The notes under the pieces were generated by a model, which was not told the DNA's origin, did not search any database, and saw only the letters and a program-made list of their open reading frames with translations. The position numbers and the translations under genes are program-made. Below are positions 26,901-34,896 of a stretch of DNA of 64,000 bases, one piece after another. This DNA comes from Eublepharis macularius (Eukaryota > Chordata > Lepidosauria > Squamata > Eublepharidae). The stretch is taken from contig NC_072795.1 of assembly GCF_028583425.1 (NCBI RefSeq), positions 67,718,001 to 67,782,000 of the forward strand, in the 5' to 3' direction. Each line of letters opens with the position of its first letter. The stretch's first letter is position 1.

Positions 26901-29900
26901 AACTGCCAGAACTGTGTTTCTGTGCATTCCCCCTCAAAATGAGCCCTGCTATGAAGTAATGCAGTGTAATGCTAAGGAATCAATCTAGCTATAATATAAA
27001 TACACACGACAGCTTTCATTGAACAACTGAGCAATTAACTAATACAAACCAAAGAGAAATAACAAATTTGCCATAAACTCATAATGAGTAAATAAAATTA
27101 CTTTCTGGTATTTAATTTAGCTTTTCTTCTGTCTAATAAAGTATAACAACAGTCATGCATAAATGATATTAATAAATACACCAGGAATTTTCCATCTGGA
27201 TTACTATACCTTTTCACAACATTTCTAGAACATCTTGGCTTTAAAAAAAAATTAAAATGTGGATCTGTCCCCTACTTTATCTCACAATTATGCAGATTCA
27301 CCAGGTTAATCCTAATAGTCTGTGCATTGAAGATATTTTAAAAATTGTATATAGTTAAAAGCAACTCTGATTACATACTATTAATGTTGCAATTGTGTAT
27401 ATTTGTATAAGAAATCATGAAAAATGTGGACTTAATGAAGGTGCTGCTTGTTTTCTCAAAAAGTGCCCAGTTTCTGTGGAATAACACTATATGTTCTGTA
27501 ATTCTGTCACTAGATTCTACAACTGCACTCAAAACAATACTGTATCAAAAGGTGAAAGCAAATGTAAATTTTTAAGTTGTGGTATGAATAACTTATCAGG
27601 CTTGGTTCAATGCTGAACCATAGTTTGGCATGACATGAACAAGCCCTGTGCTTACATGTTCCTTCCTTCCTTCTTGAGGTGCCACATGTGCTTATAGGCC
27701 AATTAGTGATTTCCAGTTTAGTATAAACTGGAAATCACTAATTGGCCTATAAGCACATGTGGCACCTGAAACCAAGATTTCAAGCCATGGTTTGAATAGC
27801 ATTTCAATTAAATTAGTAAATAATTCATTGGCTCTGAGCACTTGAGAGGATGAGATTGACTAACACTGGGTCATTCACATAGTGTCAAACTATGATGTGG
27901 TGTGGTGAGTTCATGGCAGTATTGGGATTCAAACCAGCAGAGTGTTGCTTTGCAACCCAACCACTTAACCAATATGCTAGAACACACATTTAATACAAAT
28001 GACTAGGAATGCCACTAATGCATGCTCAGCCCACTTAAAATGTTGTTTCTGTCCTCACCCAAAGATAAGTTGATCTATAATACTGAAATTATCTCATTAC
28101 TTTTATGTTTTGGCTATAAGCATTGTTACCAAGATCTTCTTACTGTCCCCCCATACAAACACACTTGTTGCTATTGCCTTGGAAACTAAACCAACATGGC
28201 TTGGGTGTCACTTACTGATGTTTTCCAGGAGCAGAGTGCCTTCCCCAAACATGGAAAGTGCAGAGTGTACCAACTTCCGCTGAAATTTCCAGACAGGGCT
28301 GTAAGAGGCAAAGGCAATGTCTTTCCCATTCCGTGTCAGCAAGTCTGTGGTTACCTTGGATCAATGAAAAAAGGCTTCAGGACACTGTAGTCTCTTTTCC
28401 AAAACACCTCATGATGCAATAGACTGGGCCATAGTTTGATTATGCTTTGAAGGGGAACATACACAATCTCACCCTTGCAACAGGAACAAAAATGCAATGG
28501 ATTAAATTAGCCTTTTAAAATCCACATCATACTTAAAATATAATGGAGATTTGTTGTCCTTGTATGTTCAGCATTAAGAAACTCCTCCAATAGGGCAGAG
28601 CTGTTCCCCCCACCCCACACTATTCTTTCAGAGAATATGTGGAGTCTTGAGTCTAATCTATTTTAGTAACTTTAACTACACTTCATTTATTTAGCATTTT
28701 ATTCTGGAACTGACAGGATTCATTCACTCAGTTTCTACAGACAGTCCAATCACAAACTCCCCCCCCCCCGCTCCCTTACAGCTGTTTGTCTCATGGGGAA
28801 AATACATGGCAGGGCTGACATCAGCCTACCCTGAGAGGGGACAGCTCCCAGGGGGCAAGTCTTCTGGCAGAGGTCACTTCTCCTGAACGCCCCCCCCCCC
28901 CCGCCGCCACCACCATCTACACCTTTGTTTGGCAGTTTGTGAGGAAAGGATGGCAAGAGGGGAGCAGTGCTGGAAACTCTCTGCCCAGATCCACAAAACC
29001 TGGAACTGGTGTCAATATGATTTCCCCAGTGAGACATCAATTCTGGAGGCCTGTTTCAAGTGAGTTTCATGTGGGTAGCTGTGTGTAGGGGCTGCAGAAG
29101 AAGAGCAAGATTCAAGTTCAATAGCACCTTAAAGATCAACCAGATTTCCAGGGTATAAGCTTTTGAGAGTCAAGTTCCTTTTCTCGTATACAAGGAGGAA
29201 TGCAGATCCTTGAGCCCTTATATCTCCATTCCTACTTGTATCTGATAAAGGGAGCTTGACTCTCAAAATCTTATACCCCAGAAATCTGGTTAGTCTTTAA
29301 GGTGCTACTGAACTTGAATCTTGTATTTGATGTCAGGGAGTTGAAGTGGGAGGAAAGAGTCGATCTTTCCTCTACCCTGCTGTCTCTTTCTTAATCAGAG
29401 CCTGTCACAGCAGTTATTTACAAAAGAAAAACAAGTTAGAGATCCAATGATGGATATTGCAGGGTTTCATTTGGGTTGGGCCTAAAGATTCATAGGGTTG
29501 TAAGAATGCACCCCTATAGCCCAAAGTGGTTTTCCTGTAAACCAGTGCTGGGTTTATACCTATGTTCTCCTATTAGCTGCCATGTTTGGGTGTGTATTTG
29601 TATGTTTATTTGTGCATTCCTTCTAAGGCACAAGGCTGAGGTGGATAAGAGCAAGGGTAACCTCTGACCCTAAACAGCAAAGAAGGAAGAGAAAATTTTG
29701 GTTTGCATCTGCACTCTGTCAGGCACCATTTCACAAACAGGCTTGCCATCCTCCAGGTGAGGCCTGGAGATCTCCCAGAATTACAAGTGATCTCCAAATT
29801 AAAGGAATCAGTTCCCCTGGAAAAAACGGCTGCTTTGCAGGGTAACCTCTACGGTATCATACCCTGTTGAGGTCCCCTACCCTTCACAAACTCTGCCTTC

Positions 29901-32186
29901 CCATGGCTCCACCCCCAAATCTTCAGGAATTTATCAGCCCAAATTGGTAAGCCTATCAAATTATATAGAAACCAAAATTATATGTGCATTGTAAAGCACA
30001 GGAGGATTGATATGTGATTGTAAAAACTTTCTAATCAGTTAAGAAACTTGATACAAATGCATTTAAACTGCCTGTTTTTAACATGTGCATACCAACAGTG
30101 CTAGAAGAACCAAAAAGCATTTTAAGTGCCACATGTCAATTTGGCCAAAGGCAATGTTGTAGAGAATATGGTCCTTGTTCCTAGAATGCTAAGAATTATG
30201 CAAAGGCATTATTGCACGCATACTGAACAGGAACATAGGCACAGTCTAAGAGGTACAGTGTCTCAGGGGCATTGGACAGGAAAACACTCTGGGGTATCAT
30301 CTAATCTTGCACATGACCCAGAGGACAAAACCAGTGACTTCTAAGCATCTTTGGAAGATGTTAATCTAATCTTATATTTGCAAAACTTGCCAACACTGTA
30401 GATTCCACGCTTGACTCCTTGCTAATATGTCAGTTAGATTTTTAAAAATATGTACTTTCCAATTCAAGTATCATTCTATGACAAACAAAACAGAAATATA
30501 GCAAATGAGGCCTCAAAGTTAGAAAGGTGGGAAAACAAAATATATGAATGAATACAGTACTAGTAGATAAAAGGAAGGTAAAAAGCCATGCAGTAAGTAC
30601 ACAAAACTGGCAAGCACCTATTAATTATTAGTGATGTGTAGCAAAGCTGTACTTAACCGGCCATTAGGTACATTGGTTTGTTGTTCCTGTCCAAAGATTG
30701 TATTTCTGCAAGACAACGGGCAAATCCACATGTCCTTGGACATGCTAAACACCCAGAAGTATAGCGTCTTTCTAGCGTGATTCAGAAATTGCGCTAGAAA
30801 GACGCTGTACTTCTGGGTGTTTAGCGAACATTTAGCGCAACGCCGGGACACTCCGAGGGCGTGTGGATTTAGCCAACTTCATGCATGAAGTTCCTCTTGG
30901 GAGTCACACTGAAGTGGTTCACAGTGCACTTCTATGCAGTTACTCCAATTTAAATCCCATTGATTTTTGTTGCGCTTAGACTGAAGTAACCCTGCATAGG
31001 ATTGCACTGCTATAGGGGATGTTTCAAAATACAAAGTCCAGGGAAGTGAACATCCTCTCTTAATAACAGCCTCTTCCATAGTTTCATAGGAACTGTTAAG
31101 AAATTCTGTCTTCTCTGCATTCTCTTTCTGAAACTAATTATATCTATTGCTTACATATTTTTCATAGTTTAGGATTCTTAAAACGTTATTTTTTAATTGT
31201 TGTCTCTTGAACAACTTTGTGAACCTGTTCCAATCTATTGTTTATATTCATAACATTATTGTCCTTGATGTTACATGCCCAGACTATACAGTTCAGAACT
31301 AGACGTAAGCAGTTGCTCTCAGCACTGATAGGTAGTTTGTGTCCGGCAGAAGACATCTGCACTTGGAAGCAGGCTTCCATACATGCAGTTGGTGCAGAAG
31401 TCTCTGAATTCTCTTAGTAGTGCTTATTGGGGCTCCACTGAATAGGCAAACTGCATCTTTTAACATTGTCTCTGGTTGTTGCATGTAACTAGTTGCATAC
31501 AACTGGAGCAGAATGTCGATTGGGGTAATAATAATTAATAATGCTATCCTATACAAATTATTCTAACAGGCACTTAAAATAAATAAGTGGGCTTAGACTG
31601 CAGCAATTCTGCAAACATATTATGTGGATTAAAGTTTGATTTAACCCCTTTCTGTAGTTTATCTATCACAATCTTCATTCCTCGATTAGCCTTAACCACT
31701 TCTTCTCACCCTTTGGCCTTTCCAGCCCCAAAATACAATGGATTGAGGAATTATCAATCTTCCTTTTCATATATGGATTTGTCTCATCATTCTGGCCCAA
31801 CCACACTCTTTTCTTGTTTTTGTTTTTTCATGGTTTTTGCTCGAACAACTACATTTCAGACAAACACTCAATTTGCTTACCATATGGGGCCTCCCCGCGA
31901 AGATCTTCCCTTTCTTAAGCAGCACTTCCTTGGCATGGACATAGTTGTTAACTATTACTACATAATGGGAGCCCATATAGAGAGCGTAGAGCTGGCCGTA
32001 CTTCTCTTGCAGTCTGCAGAAAAAAAGGTGGAGCTGGGGGTGTCCAACAAGATGCAACAAGCTGCCAACGACCGGCAGAGAGGGCAGGCTCTTGGGGTAG
32101 TTGTAGTGGGGTTCCAGCTTCCCCTTTGCCACCCTCCAGAAAGACAGGAGAACTAGTATCAGGAACAAGGCAACAAGAAGAACCAT
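17677..32186 (-). CDS. CYP17A1: Steroid 17-alpha-hydroxylase/17,20-lyase (complete, 8 exons)
   Basis: ER-membrane cytochrome P450 that 17-hydroxylates pregnenolone and progesterone and cleaves the C17-C20 bond, using electrons from P450 reductase; it is the branch point to glucocorticoids and androgens. Coding exons in transcript order: 31881-32186, 28216-28354, 23256-23485, 21915-22001, 20866-21078, 19471-19640, 19265-19368, 17677-17951. They total 1524 nt, giving 507 aa plus TAG, against 508 in human. Seen: hydrophobic N-terminal anchor (residues 2-17), proline-rich hinge [11 protein letters not shown] (about 31-41), I-helix GAGVETTTT (303-311) with the oxygen-activating E307/T308 pair, ExxR E361-R364, PGRF (416-419), and haem loop [10 protein letters not shown] (437-446) with ligand C444. 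All introns have GT-AG ends and no frame is broken. The start at 32186 has ACCATGG context; the frame is open upstream, but that part crosses the TATA box. Identification is near certain. Confidence 0.97.
18139..18278. repeat. 140-bp palindromic foldback element (GGCTG termini)
   Basis: Starts GGCTGGATCCACACTTACCG and ends with the complement, GGTAAGTGTGGATTCAGCC. The arms (about 65 bp) pair almost fully around a GACATCAGAA loop. Partial extra copies of the left arm (CTTACTGGCATAGCGCG, CATAGCGCAGAACAG) lie just upstream at 18066-18135. Located in CYP17A1 intron 7. Confidence 0.85.
18289..18972 (+). repeat. tRNA-derived SINE broken by at least two insertions
   Basis: A SINE head (GGACTAGGACAGAAAACCTG, then B-box-like GATTCAGATCCC) at 18289-18334 is followed by about 420 bp of foreign sequence. 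The SINE body resumes at about 18768 (ATGAAGCTCACTGAGTGACC). A second foldback insert lies at about 18797-18873, and the tail (CCTAACTTACCCCACAGGCT) follows to 18972. Confidence 0.55.
18797..18873. repeat. Foldback family B (CAGTGCAATCCTAAG type)
   Basis: CAGTGCCATCCTAAGCAGAG pairs with CTCTGTTTAGGATTACACTG across a centre near GGTCAATGGGC. Diverged relatives lie at about 24275-24340, 30915-31010, 35925-35975, 38940-39010, 44571-44660, 54105-54190 and 57715-57785. Confidence 0.65.
19265..19368 (-). CDS. CYP17A1: CYP17A1 exon 7
   Basis: 104 nt completing S382 and encoding [33 protein letters not shown] and one base of G417. Intron 6 upstream is only 102 bp. Acceptor TTTCTGCAG|C, donor G|GTCAGTG. 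Confidence 0.95.
19471..19640 (-). CDS. CYP17A1: CYP17A1 exon 6 (K-helix)
   Basis: 170 nt encoding residues 326-381 plus two bases. Includes [15 protein letters not shown] with the ExxR salt bridge (E361, R364) and a basic RIR segment near where human cytochrome b5-contact arginines lie. Acceptor CTCGCAG|G, donor AG|GTGAGGG. Confidence 0.96.
20504..20717 (+). repeat. tRNA-derived SINE
   Basis: tRNA-like head (GGGTAGCAGTTTGAG ... AAGTTTGATTCCC, A- and B-box-like) followed by CTCTGCCATGGAAGCTTG, TTGTGAGGACAAAATGGAGG and the 3' end GGGGAGAAAGGCAGGGTATA with an A-rich tail. It lies in CYP17A1 intron 5. Confidence 0.75.
20750..20803. repeat. Tandem duplication (~29-bp unit)
   Basis: GCAAACGTGAGATGTAAATG occurs twice, about 29 bp apart, 60-110 bp downstream of the CYP17A1 exon 5 donor on the minus strand. 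Too short for a satellite; probably replication slippage. Confidence 0.8.
20866..21078 (-). CDS. CYP17A1: CYP17A1 exon 5 (I-helix)
   Basis: 213 nt, residues 255-325, containing [11 protein letters not shown] and the I-helix [13 protein letters not shown] with the catalytic acid-threonine pair. Acceptor CCTTCCCAG|G, donor GAG|GTACTG. It is one codon shorter than the human exon as I recall it. Confidence 0.96.
21915..22001 (-). CDS. CYP17A1: CYP17A1 exon 4
   Basis: 87 nt, residues 226-254 ([12 protein letters not shown] ... FVEHK). Acceptor CCTCTCCAG|T, donor AAA|GTAAGTC. Phase 0 at both ends. Confidence 0.95.
23256..23485 (-). CDS. CYP17A1: CYP17A1 exon 3
   Basis: 230 nt completing I149 and encoding CREAATL through [12 protein letters not shown] and LVDIFPWLQ (to residue 225). 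Acceptor CTCTTCCAG|T, donor [18 protein letters not shown] aligns with human LVDLVPWL. Confidence 0.96.
24480..24556 (+). repeat. L2-like LINE 3'-end fragment
   Basis: TTAGCCGCCCTGAGCTGTTC then GGGAGGGTGGGATATAAATC and a TAATAAAATAAAT tail, the familiar 3' terminus of reptilian L2-like LINEs. In CYP17A1 intron 2. Confidence 0.65.
26500..26948. mobile_element. hAT-type MITE with 8-bp target duplication
   Basis: 449-bp non-autonomous DNA transposon. TIRs: left CAGGGGTCATTTC, right GAAATGAGCCCTG-like (AAAATGAGCCCTG as written). Perfect 8-bp flanking duplications CTATGAAG at 26492-26499 and 26949-26956 fix the ends. The interior has repeated ATTAGCATA units and GGGCCCAAAATGG repeats and no coding capacity. 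An 8-bp duplication plus CAGGG termini is characteristic of hAT elements. In CYP17A1 intron 2. Confidence 0.92.
27677..27767. repeat. Perfect 44-bp palindrome with 3-nt loop
   Basis: Left arm 27677-27720 (AGGTGCCACATGTGCTTATA...) and right arm 27724-27767 are exact reverse complements, separated only by GTA. Flanks carry weaker inverted similarity (AACCATAGTTTGG left, CCATGGTTTG right), suggesting the core of a larger foldback. In CYP17A1 intron 2, about 450 bp past exon 2. Confidence 0.93.
27895..27985 (-). repeat. tRNA-derived SINE fragment, antisense
   Basis: GAGTTCATGGCAGTATTGGG ATTCAAACCAG-type sequence is the complement of a SINE B-box and body, ending in AACCACTTAACC (complement of the tRNA-like head). 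The same fragment type occurs at 55100-55280. Confidence 0.5.
28216..28354 (-). CDS. CYP17A1: CYP17A1 exon 2
   Basis: 139 nt encoding [16 protein letters not shown] through [10 protein letters not shown] plus one base. Acceptor GATCCAAG|G follows a T-rich tract; donor A|GTAAGTG. The VTTDLLT start resembles non-mammalian CYP17A1 rather than the mammalian ATLDIAS. Confidence 0.95.
29061..29324. repeat. Foldback family A, complete two-arm copy
   Basis: Left arm GTTTCATGTGGGTAGCTGTG ... AAGATTCAAGTTCAATAGC, right arm AAGGTGCTACTGAACTTGAA. The arms pair across a centre near 29190. In CYP17A1 intron 1. Confidence 0.75.
29745..29960 (+). mobile_element. hAT-like MITE (TAGGGTTGCC family), diverged
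   Basis: Aligns end to end with the complete copy at 34680-34888: GGCTTGCCATCCTCCAGG, TGGAGATCTCCCAGAATTAC, ATCAGTTCCCCTGG, AATCTTCAGGAATTTATC and the degenerate right end TTGGTAAGCCT. No target duplication is recognisable. In CYP17A1 intron 1. Confidence 0.75.
30718..30874. repeat. Foldback element, GGC(T)AAATCCACAC termini
   Basis: Termini GGGCAAATCCACATG and GTGTGGATTTAGCC enclose long inner arms (CTAAACACCCAGAAGTATAG paired with CTGTACTTCTGGGTGTTTAG, and TCTTTCTAGCG with CGCTAGAAAGA). Termini resemble 18139-18278 but the inner arms are unrelated. In CYP17A1 intron 1. Confidence 0.8.
30915..31010. repeat. Foldback family B copy
   Basis: CAGTGCACTTCTATGCAGTT ... CCCTGCATAGGATTGCACTG: complementary ends around a centre near CCCATTGATTT. 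Diverged relative of 18797-18873. Confidence 0.6.
31881..32186 (-). CDS. CYP17A1: CYP17A1 exon 1
   Basis: Encodes residues 1-102 from MVLLVALF to GRPHM: signal-anchor, hinge and A-helix region. The donor is ATG|GTAAGC, phase 0, at the same place as the human exon 1 end (GRPQM). The exon is three codons longer than I recall for human. Confidence 0.96.
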
Positions 32187-32278
32187 GGTTGTCTCTTGAT
32201 TTGCCTGGGGCTTGATTAAGATCCAGGCACAACCGACAGGGTTAAGAAATCTCCCTGGAACATCCCAAGTGTAGGCTC

Positions 32279-32285
32279 TTATAAA
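32279..32285 (-). promoter_or_regulatory. CYP17A1: TATA box of CYP17A1
   Basis: Minus-strand TTTATAA, in CCTTTATAAGAG, begins about 99 nt upstream of the start codon. A transcription start about 30 nt downstream would leave a 5' UTR of roughly 65-70 nt, normal for this gene. Confidence 0.65.
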
Positions 32286-32294
32286 GGCTTGTGA

Positions 32295-32313
32295 TGACCT
32301 CACCTTGCCTTGG
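32295..32313 (-). promoter_or_regulatory. CYP17A1: Nuclear-receptor (SF-1/NR5A1-like) half-site cluster
   Basis: Minus strand reads CCAAGGCAAGGTGAGGTCA just upstream of the TATA box: CAAGGTGA (SF-1-like) abutting AGGTCA. NR5A1 sites in the proximal promoter are a known feature of steroidogenic P450 genes, including mammalian CYP17A1. Binding here is inferred from motif and position only. Confidence 0.5.
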
Positions 32314-32349
32314 CATTGCTTCTTGCTTTGTGCTATAGAAGATAACTGT

Positions 32350-32904
32350 AAGTATTTTTTTATCAGCAGCTATGGGAGATAACTCCAGCACAGCCAGCCT
32401 TGCCTTATTCCAGAAGAGCAAGAAGCAGCAGCGGGGACATATGAACTGAACAGAACCAAATAAACCATCAAAATGTTTCATTCCTTGGGGAAATACAGTT
32501 ACAAAATTTACTAGATATGCTGTGCTTTAGAGACTCTTCCATAAGACTGGAGAATTTCCCTTATCATAGAACTTCAAGGCCAACTGGATTAGTCTTTTTA
32601 AAAAACAATCCAAATGAAACAGTGTAACAGAACCAGATTCTGCATAATGTAACCATTTTTTACAATTCCCACCTCTTTATTCATACGCAGGCATGAAAGG
32701 GGAGTTGGGACCGAGGGAGAAATAAAACACAGGCTTGGCTTAAATGACAGACAAAACTATGGTTTAATTAAAATAAAGTTATTCTCACATGAGAATGTCT
32801 TTGCTTTTCTGGGGAGTTTCCACTTTATGTCATGCTCTTTCTGAGCCTGACTTGTGAAACTCCCAGGGCTTTTGCTTTTGAGCCATGGCACAGGGTGGCA
32901 ATGG
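32350..32904. other. CYP17A1 upstream flank
   Basis: AT-rich sequence upstream of the promoter, with no recognisable gene or bounded repeat. A broad candidate for distal regulatory sites, with nothing specific to support one. Confidence 0.4.
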
Positions 32905-33112
32905 AGAGGACAGAGTCGCCAATCACCATGTGGGGGCTGGAGATCTCGCAGAATTACAGCTGATCTTCAGTCTACAGAGATGAAAATGACTGCTTTGGAG
33001 GGTAAAATTAATGGAATTATAACCTACTGAGGTTCCTTGTCCCCCAAACTGTCATCTCCAGATCCAACCCCCCAAATCTCCAAGAGTTTCTCAACCTGGA
33101 GTTGGCAACCTC
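32905..33112 (+). mobile_element. hAT-like MITE (TAGGGTTGCC family)
   Basis: Runs from GAGTCGCCAATCACC to GGAGTTGGCAACCTCA with the same internal order as 34680-34888 (GGCTGGAGATCTCGCAGAAT, GAAAATGACTGCTTTGGAGG, CCAAATCTCCAAGAGTTTC). Diverged; target duplication not evident. Confidence 0.75.
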
Positions 33113-33464
33113 ACAGCCAGTTCAGGAGGGCACTCAGCTCTGCTGTCCTTCCTTTCCCAGTCCTTTAACAGGCTTTGGTTTGTTTTTTTTAAGTTCACAG
33201 TGAAGGTACAATGTCCCTTTAACCATGGCTCAACTGTGAAGGGAAAAAAGGGACTTGCCATGCTGTGAGGGGGTGTGTGCGCAATTGTTGGCATGTTGGT
33301 GCGTCTCTGCTGATGTGACAGAGGGTAATGCAGGGATGGGCCTGCCTCCACCTCACTTGCTGCAACATCCATAGGAGGAGCAGCTTCCGCAAAGGAAGCA
33401 GCCTCACTATGGTTAGCGTGATCCTCTGAATATAGGCCACTCCACTAACTGTAATTAATAAAGT

Positions 33465-33770
33465 ACATCATGCCAGGATCTGAAACCATGGTTTGAAGTT
33501 AGTGTATTAACCATAGTTGGTCAACTGTGGTTTCATATGAATGCAGAAATCCTGGATTAAACATGGCTAGTTCCCTGATACTGCCTCTGCTGTAATGCAG
33601 GCTGGGATAACAGCTGAGTCCCTACAGAGGAAAAAGGGAGAGCAATGAAACCAGCATTTTTTGAGGCAAACCAGGATTTAAACAATCATCTGCAACCTGA
33701 GTCCAGGTTATACAAACTAACCATAATTAACATAAATGTATCTAATTCTGAACAATGTCCTAGAATGTAG
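33465..33770. repeat. AACCATGGTTT-type foldback region
   Basis: Contains ATCTGAAACCATGGTTTGAA, AACCATAGTTGGTCAACTGT and further AAACCAGG/CCTGG inverted pieces, indicating one or more diverged foldback MITEs. Similar motifs flank the perfect palindrome at 27677-27767. Confidence 0.5.
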
Positions 33771-33984
33771 ATGAAAAATCCGTACAATGTGGCCAGGCGC
33801 AATAAAGGAAGTTTTTTTCTACAGACTTGAGGGAAGACTCAGCTTTGAAAAAATATCTTAAATAAAAAATACATTTGGGGGTTAAAACCCACCCTAATAA
33901 TAGAACCAGTGTCTGTAGTTTTAAGAAGTGACTGCCCATTGAGATCATGCAAGAGTTTGTTTTTTTAATTATCAGTGTCCATTT

Positions 33985-34335
33985 TTTGGTTGGCTTTGGT
34001 TAGTAATTGGATGGGAGATCACTAAGGAAGACTAGGGTTGCTATGCAGAGGCAGGCCAAACCACCTCTGTTAGACTCTTGCCTTGCAAACCCTAGCAGGG
34101 TTTGCCATAAGGGTGGATGATATGGATATGAACAGCCATCTTGGAAATAGTAAACTGCAAATTTTAAATTGTATTTATGATTGTCATGATTTTATTGTGG
34201 TTTTAATTGTATTTATACTTGGATGTAACCTGCCCTGAGCCTGTTCATGGGGAGGGTGGGCTAGAAATTGAATGAATAGAATAGAATGGAATAGAATAGA
34301 AGTCAGCTATGACTTGATGGCACTCTCCCCCCCCC
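33985..34335 (+). repeat. 5S-rRNA-derived SINE interrupted by a LINE 3' end
   Basis: GGTTAGTAATTGGATGGGAG (5S rRNA box C region) through GCAAACCCTAGCAGGGTTTG and CCATAAG is SINE. It is cut by a LINE tail at about 34120-34300 (CCTGCCCTGAGCCTGTTCAT, GGGAGGGTGGGCTAG, an AATAGAATAGAAT run). The SINE end GTCAGCTATGACTTGATGGC resumes after it, followed by a C-homopolymer at 34328-34342. Confidence 0.7.
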
Positions 34336-34389
34336 CCCCCCCAAAACAGGCAACCACAAGATTGCCAAGTTTTCCAAGCCTTGGTTTCT

Positions 34390-34670
34390 TAGTCAAAGGG
34401 GATGCACTGAGAAAGGTAAAGCATTGATGGGAGGGGAGGAAGCAGGACAGAGGGGGAAAGGAGCCTCTGAATAGGGGAGAAACAAAAAGTTAAGTGGGTA
34501 GGAGACAAGAAAAGGAGAAGCTGCCAGGGGGAAGCAAGGTGGGAAAGCTGAAGACTGGGGATGGGGGGAAGGGATAGACGAAAGCAGGGAGAGCCTATCA
34601 CAACTGCCAGGGGAAGAGAAAGAGGAAACAGCATGGGAAAGGGGATACAGGAGGAAAATATGCCTCCCAC
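34390..34670. repeat. Purine-rich low-complexity tract
   Basis: Strongly G/A-biased plus strand (repeated GGGGA, AGGAGA, GGGAAGG words). Open frames on both strands here are composition artefacts. Confidence 0.7.
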
Positions 34671-34679
34671 TTGTGGGTC

Positions 34680-34888
34680 TAGGGTTGCCAGCCTCCAGGT
34701 AGTGGCTGGAGATCTCCCAGAATTACAACTGGTCTCCAGGCCACAGAGATCAGTTCACCTGGAGAAAATGGCTACTTTGTGGGGTGGACTTATGCCATGC
34801 CAAGGCCCTTTCCCTCCCCAAACCCCACTTTCTCCAGGTCCCCCCCCCAGATCTCCAGGAATTTCCCAACTTGGAGCTGGCAACCTTA
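34680..34888 (+). mobile_element. Complete hAT-like MITE with 8-bp target duplication
   Basis: 209-bp element with TIRs TAGGGTTGCCAGCC and GGAGCTGGCAACCTTA, flanked by perfect 8-bp direct repeats TGTGGGTC at 34672-34679 and 34889-34896. It has no coding capacity. It is the reference copy for the fragments at 12300, 13708, 29745, 32905, 39960 and 56625. Confidence 0.93.
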
Positions 34889-34896
34889 TGTGGGTC

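Noticed and set aside
31587-32156. 189-codon plus-strand frame
   Set aside because: Antisense shadow of CYP17A1 exon 1, which has a clear family match on the minus strand.
31767-32303. Extended CYP17A1 N-terminus starting at 32303
   Set aside because: The upstream 39 codons cross the TATA box and the proposed transcription start and have no family similarity; the start at 32186 has ACCATGG context.
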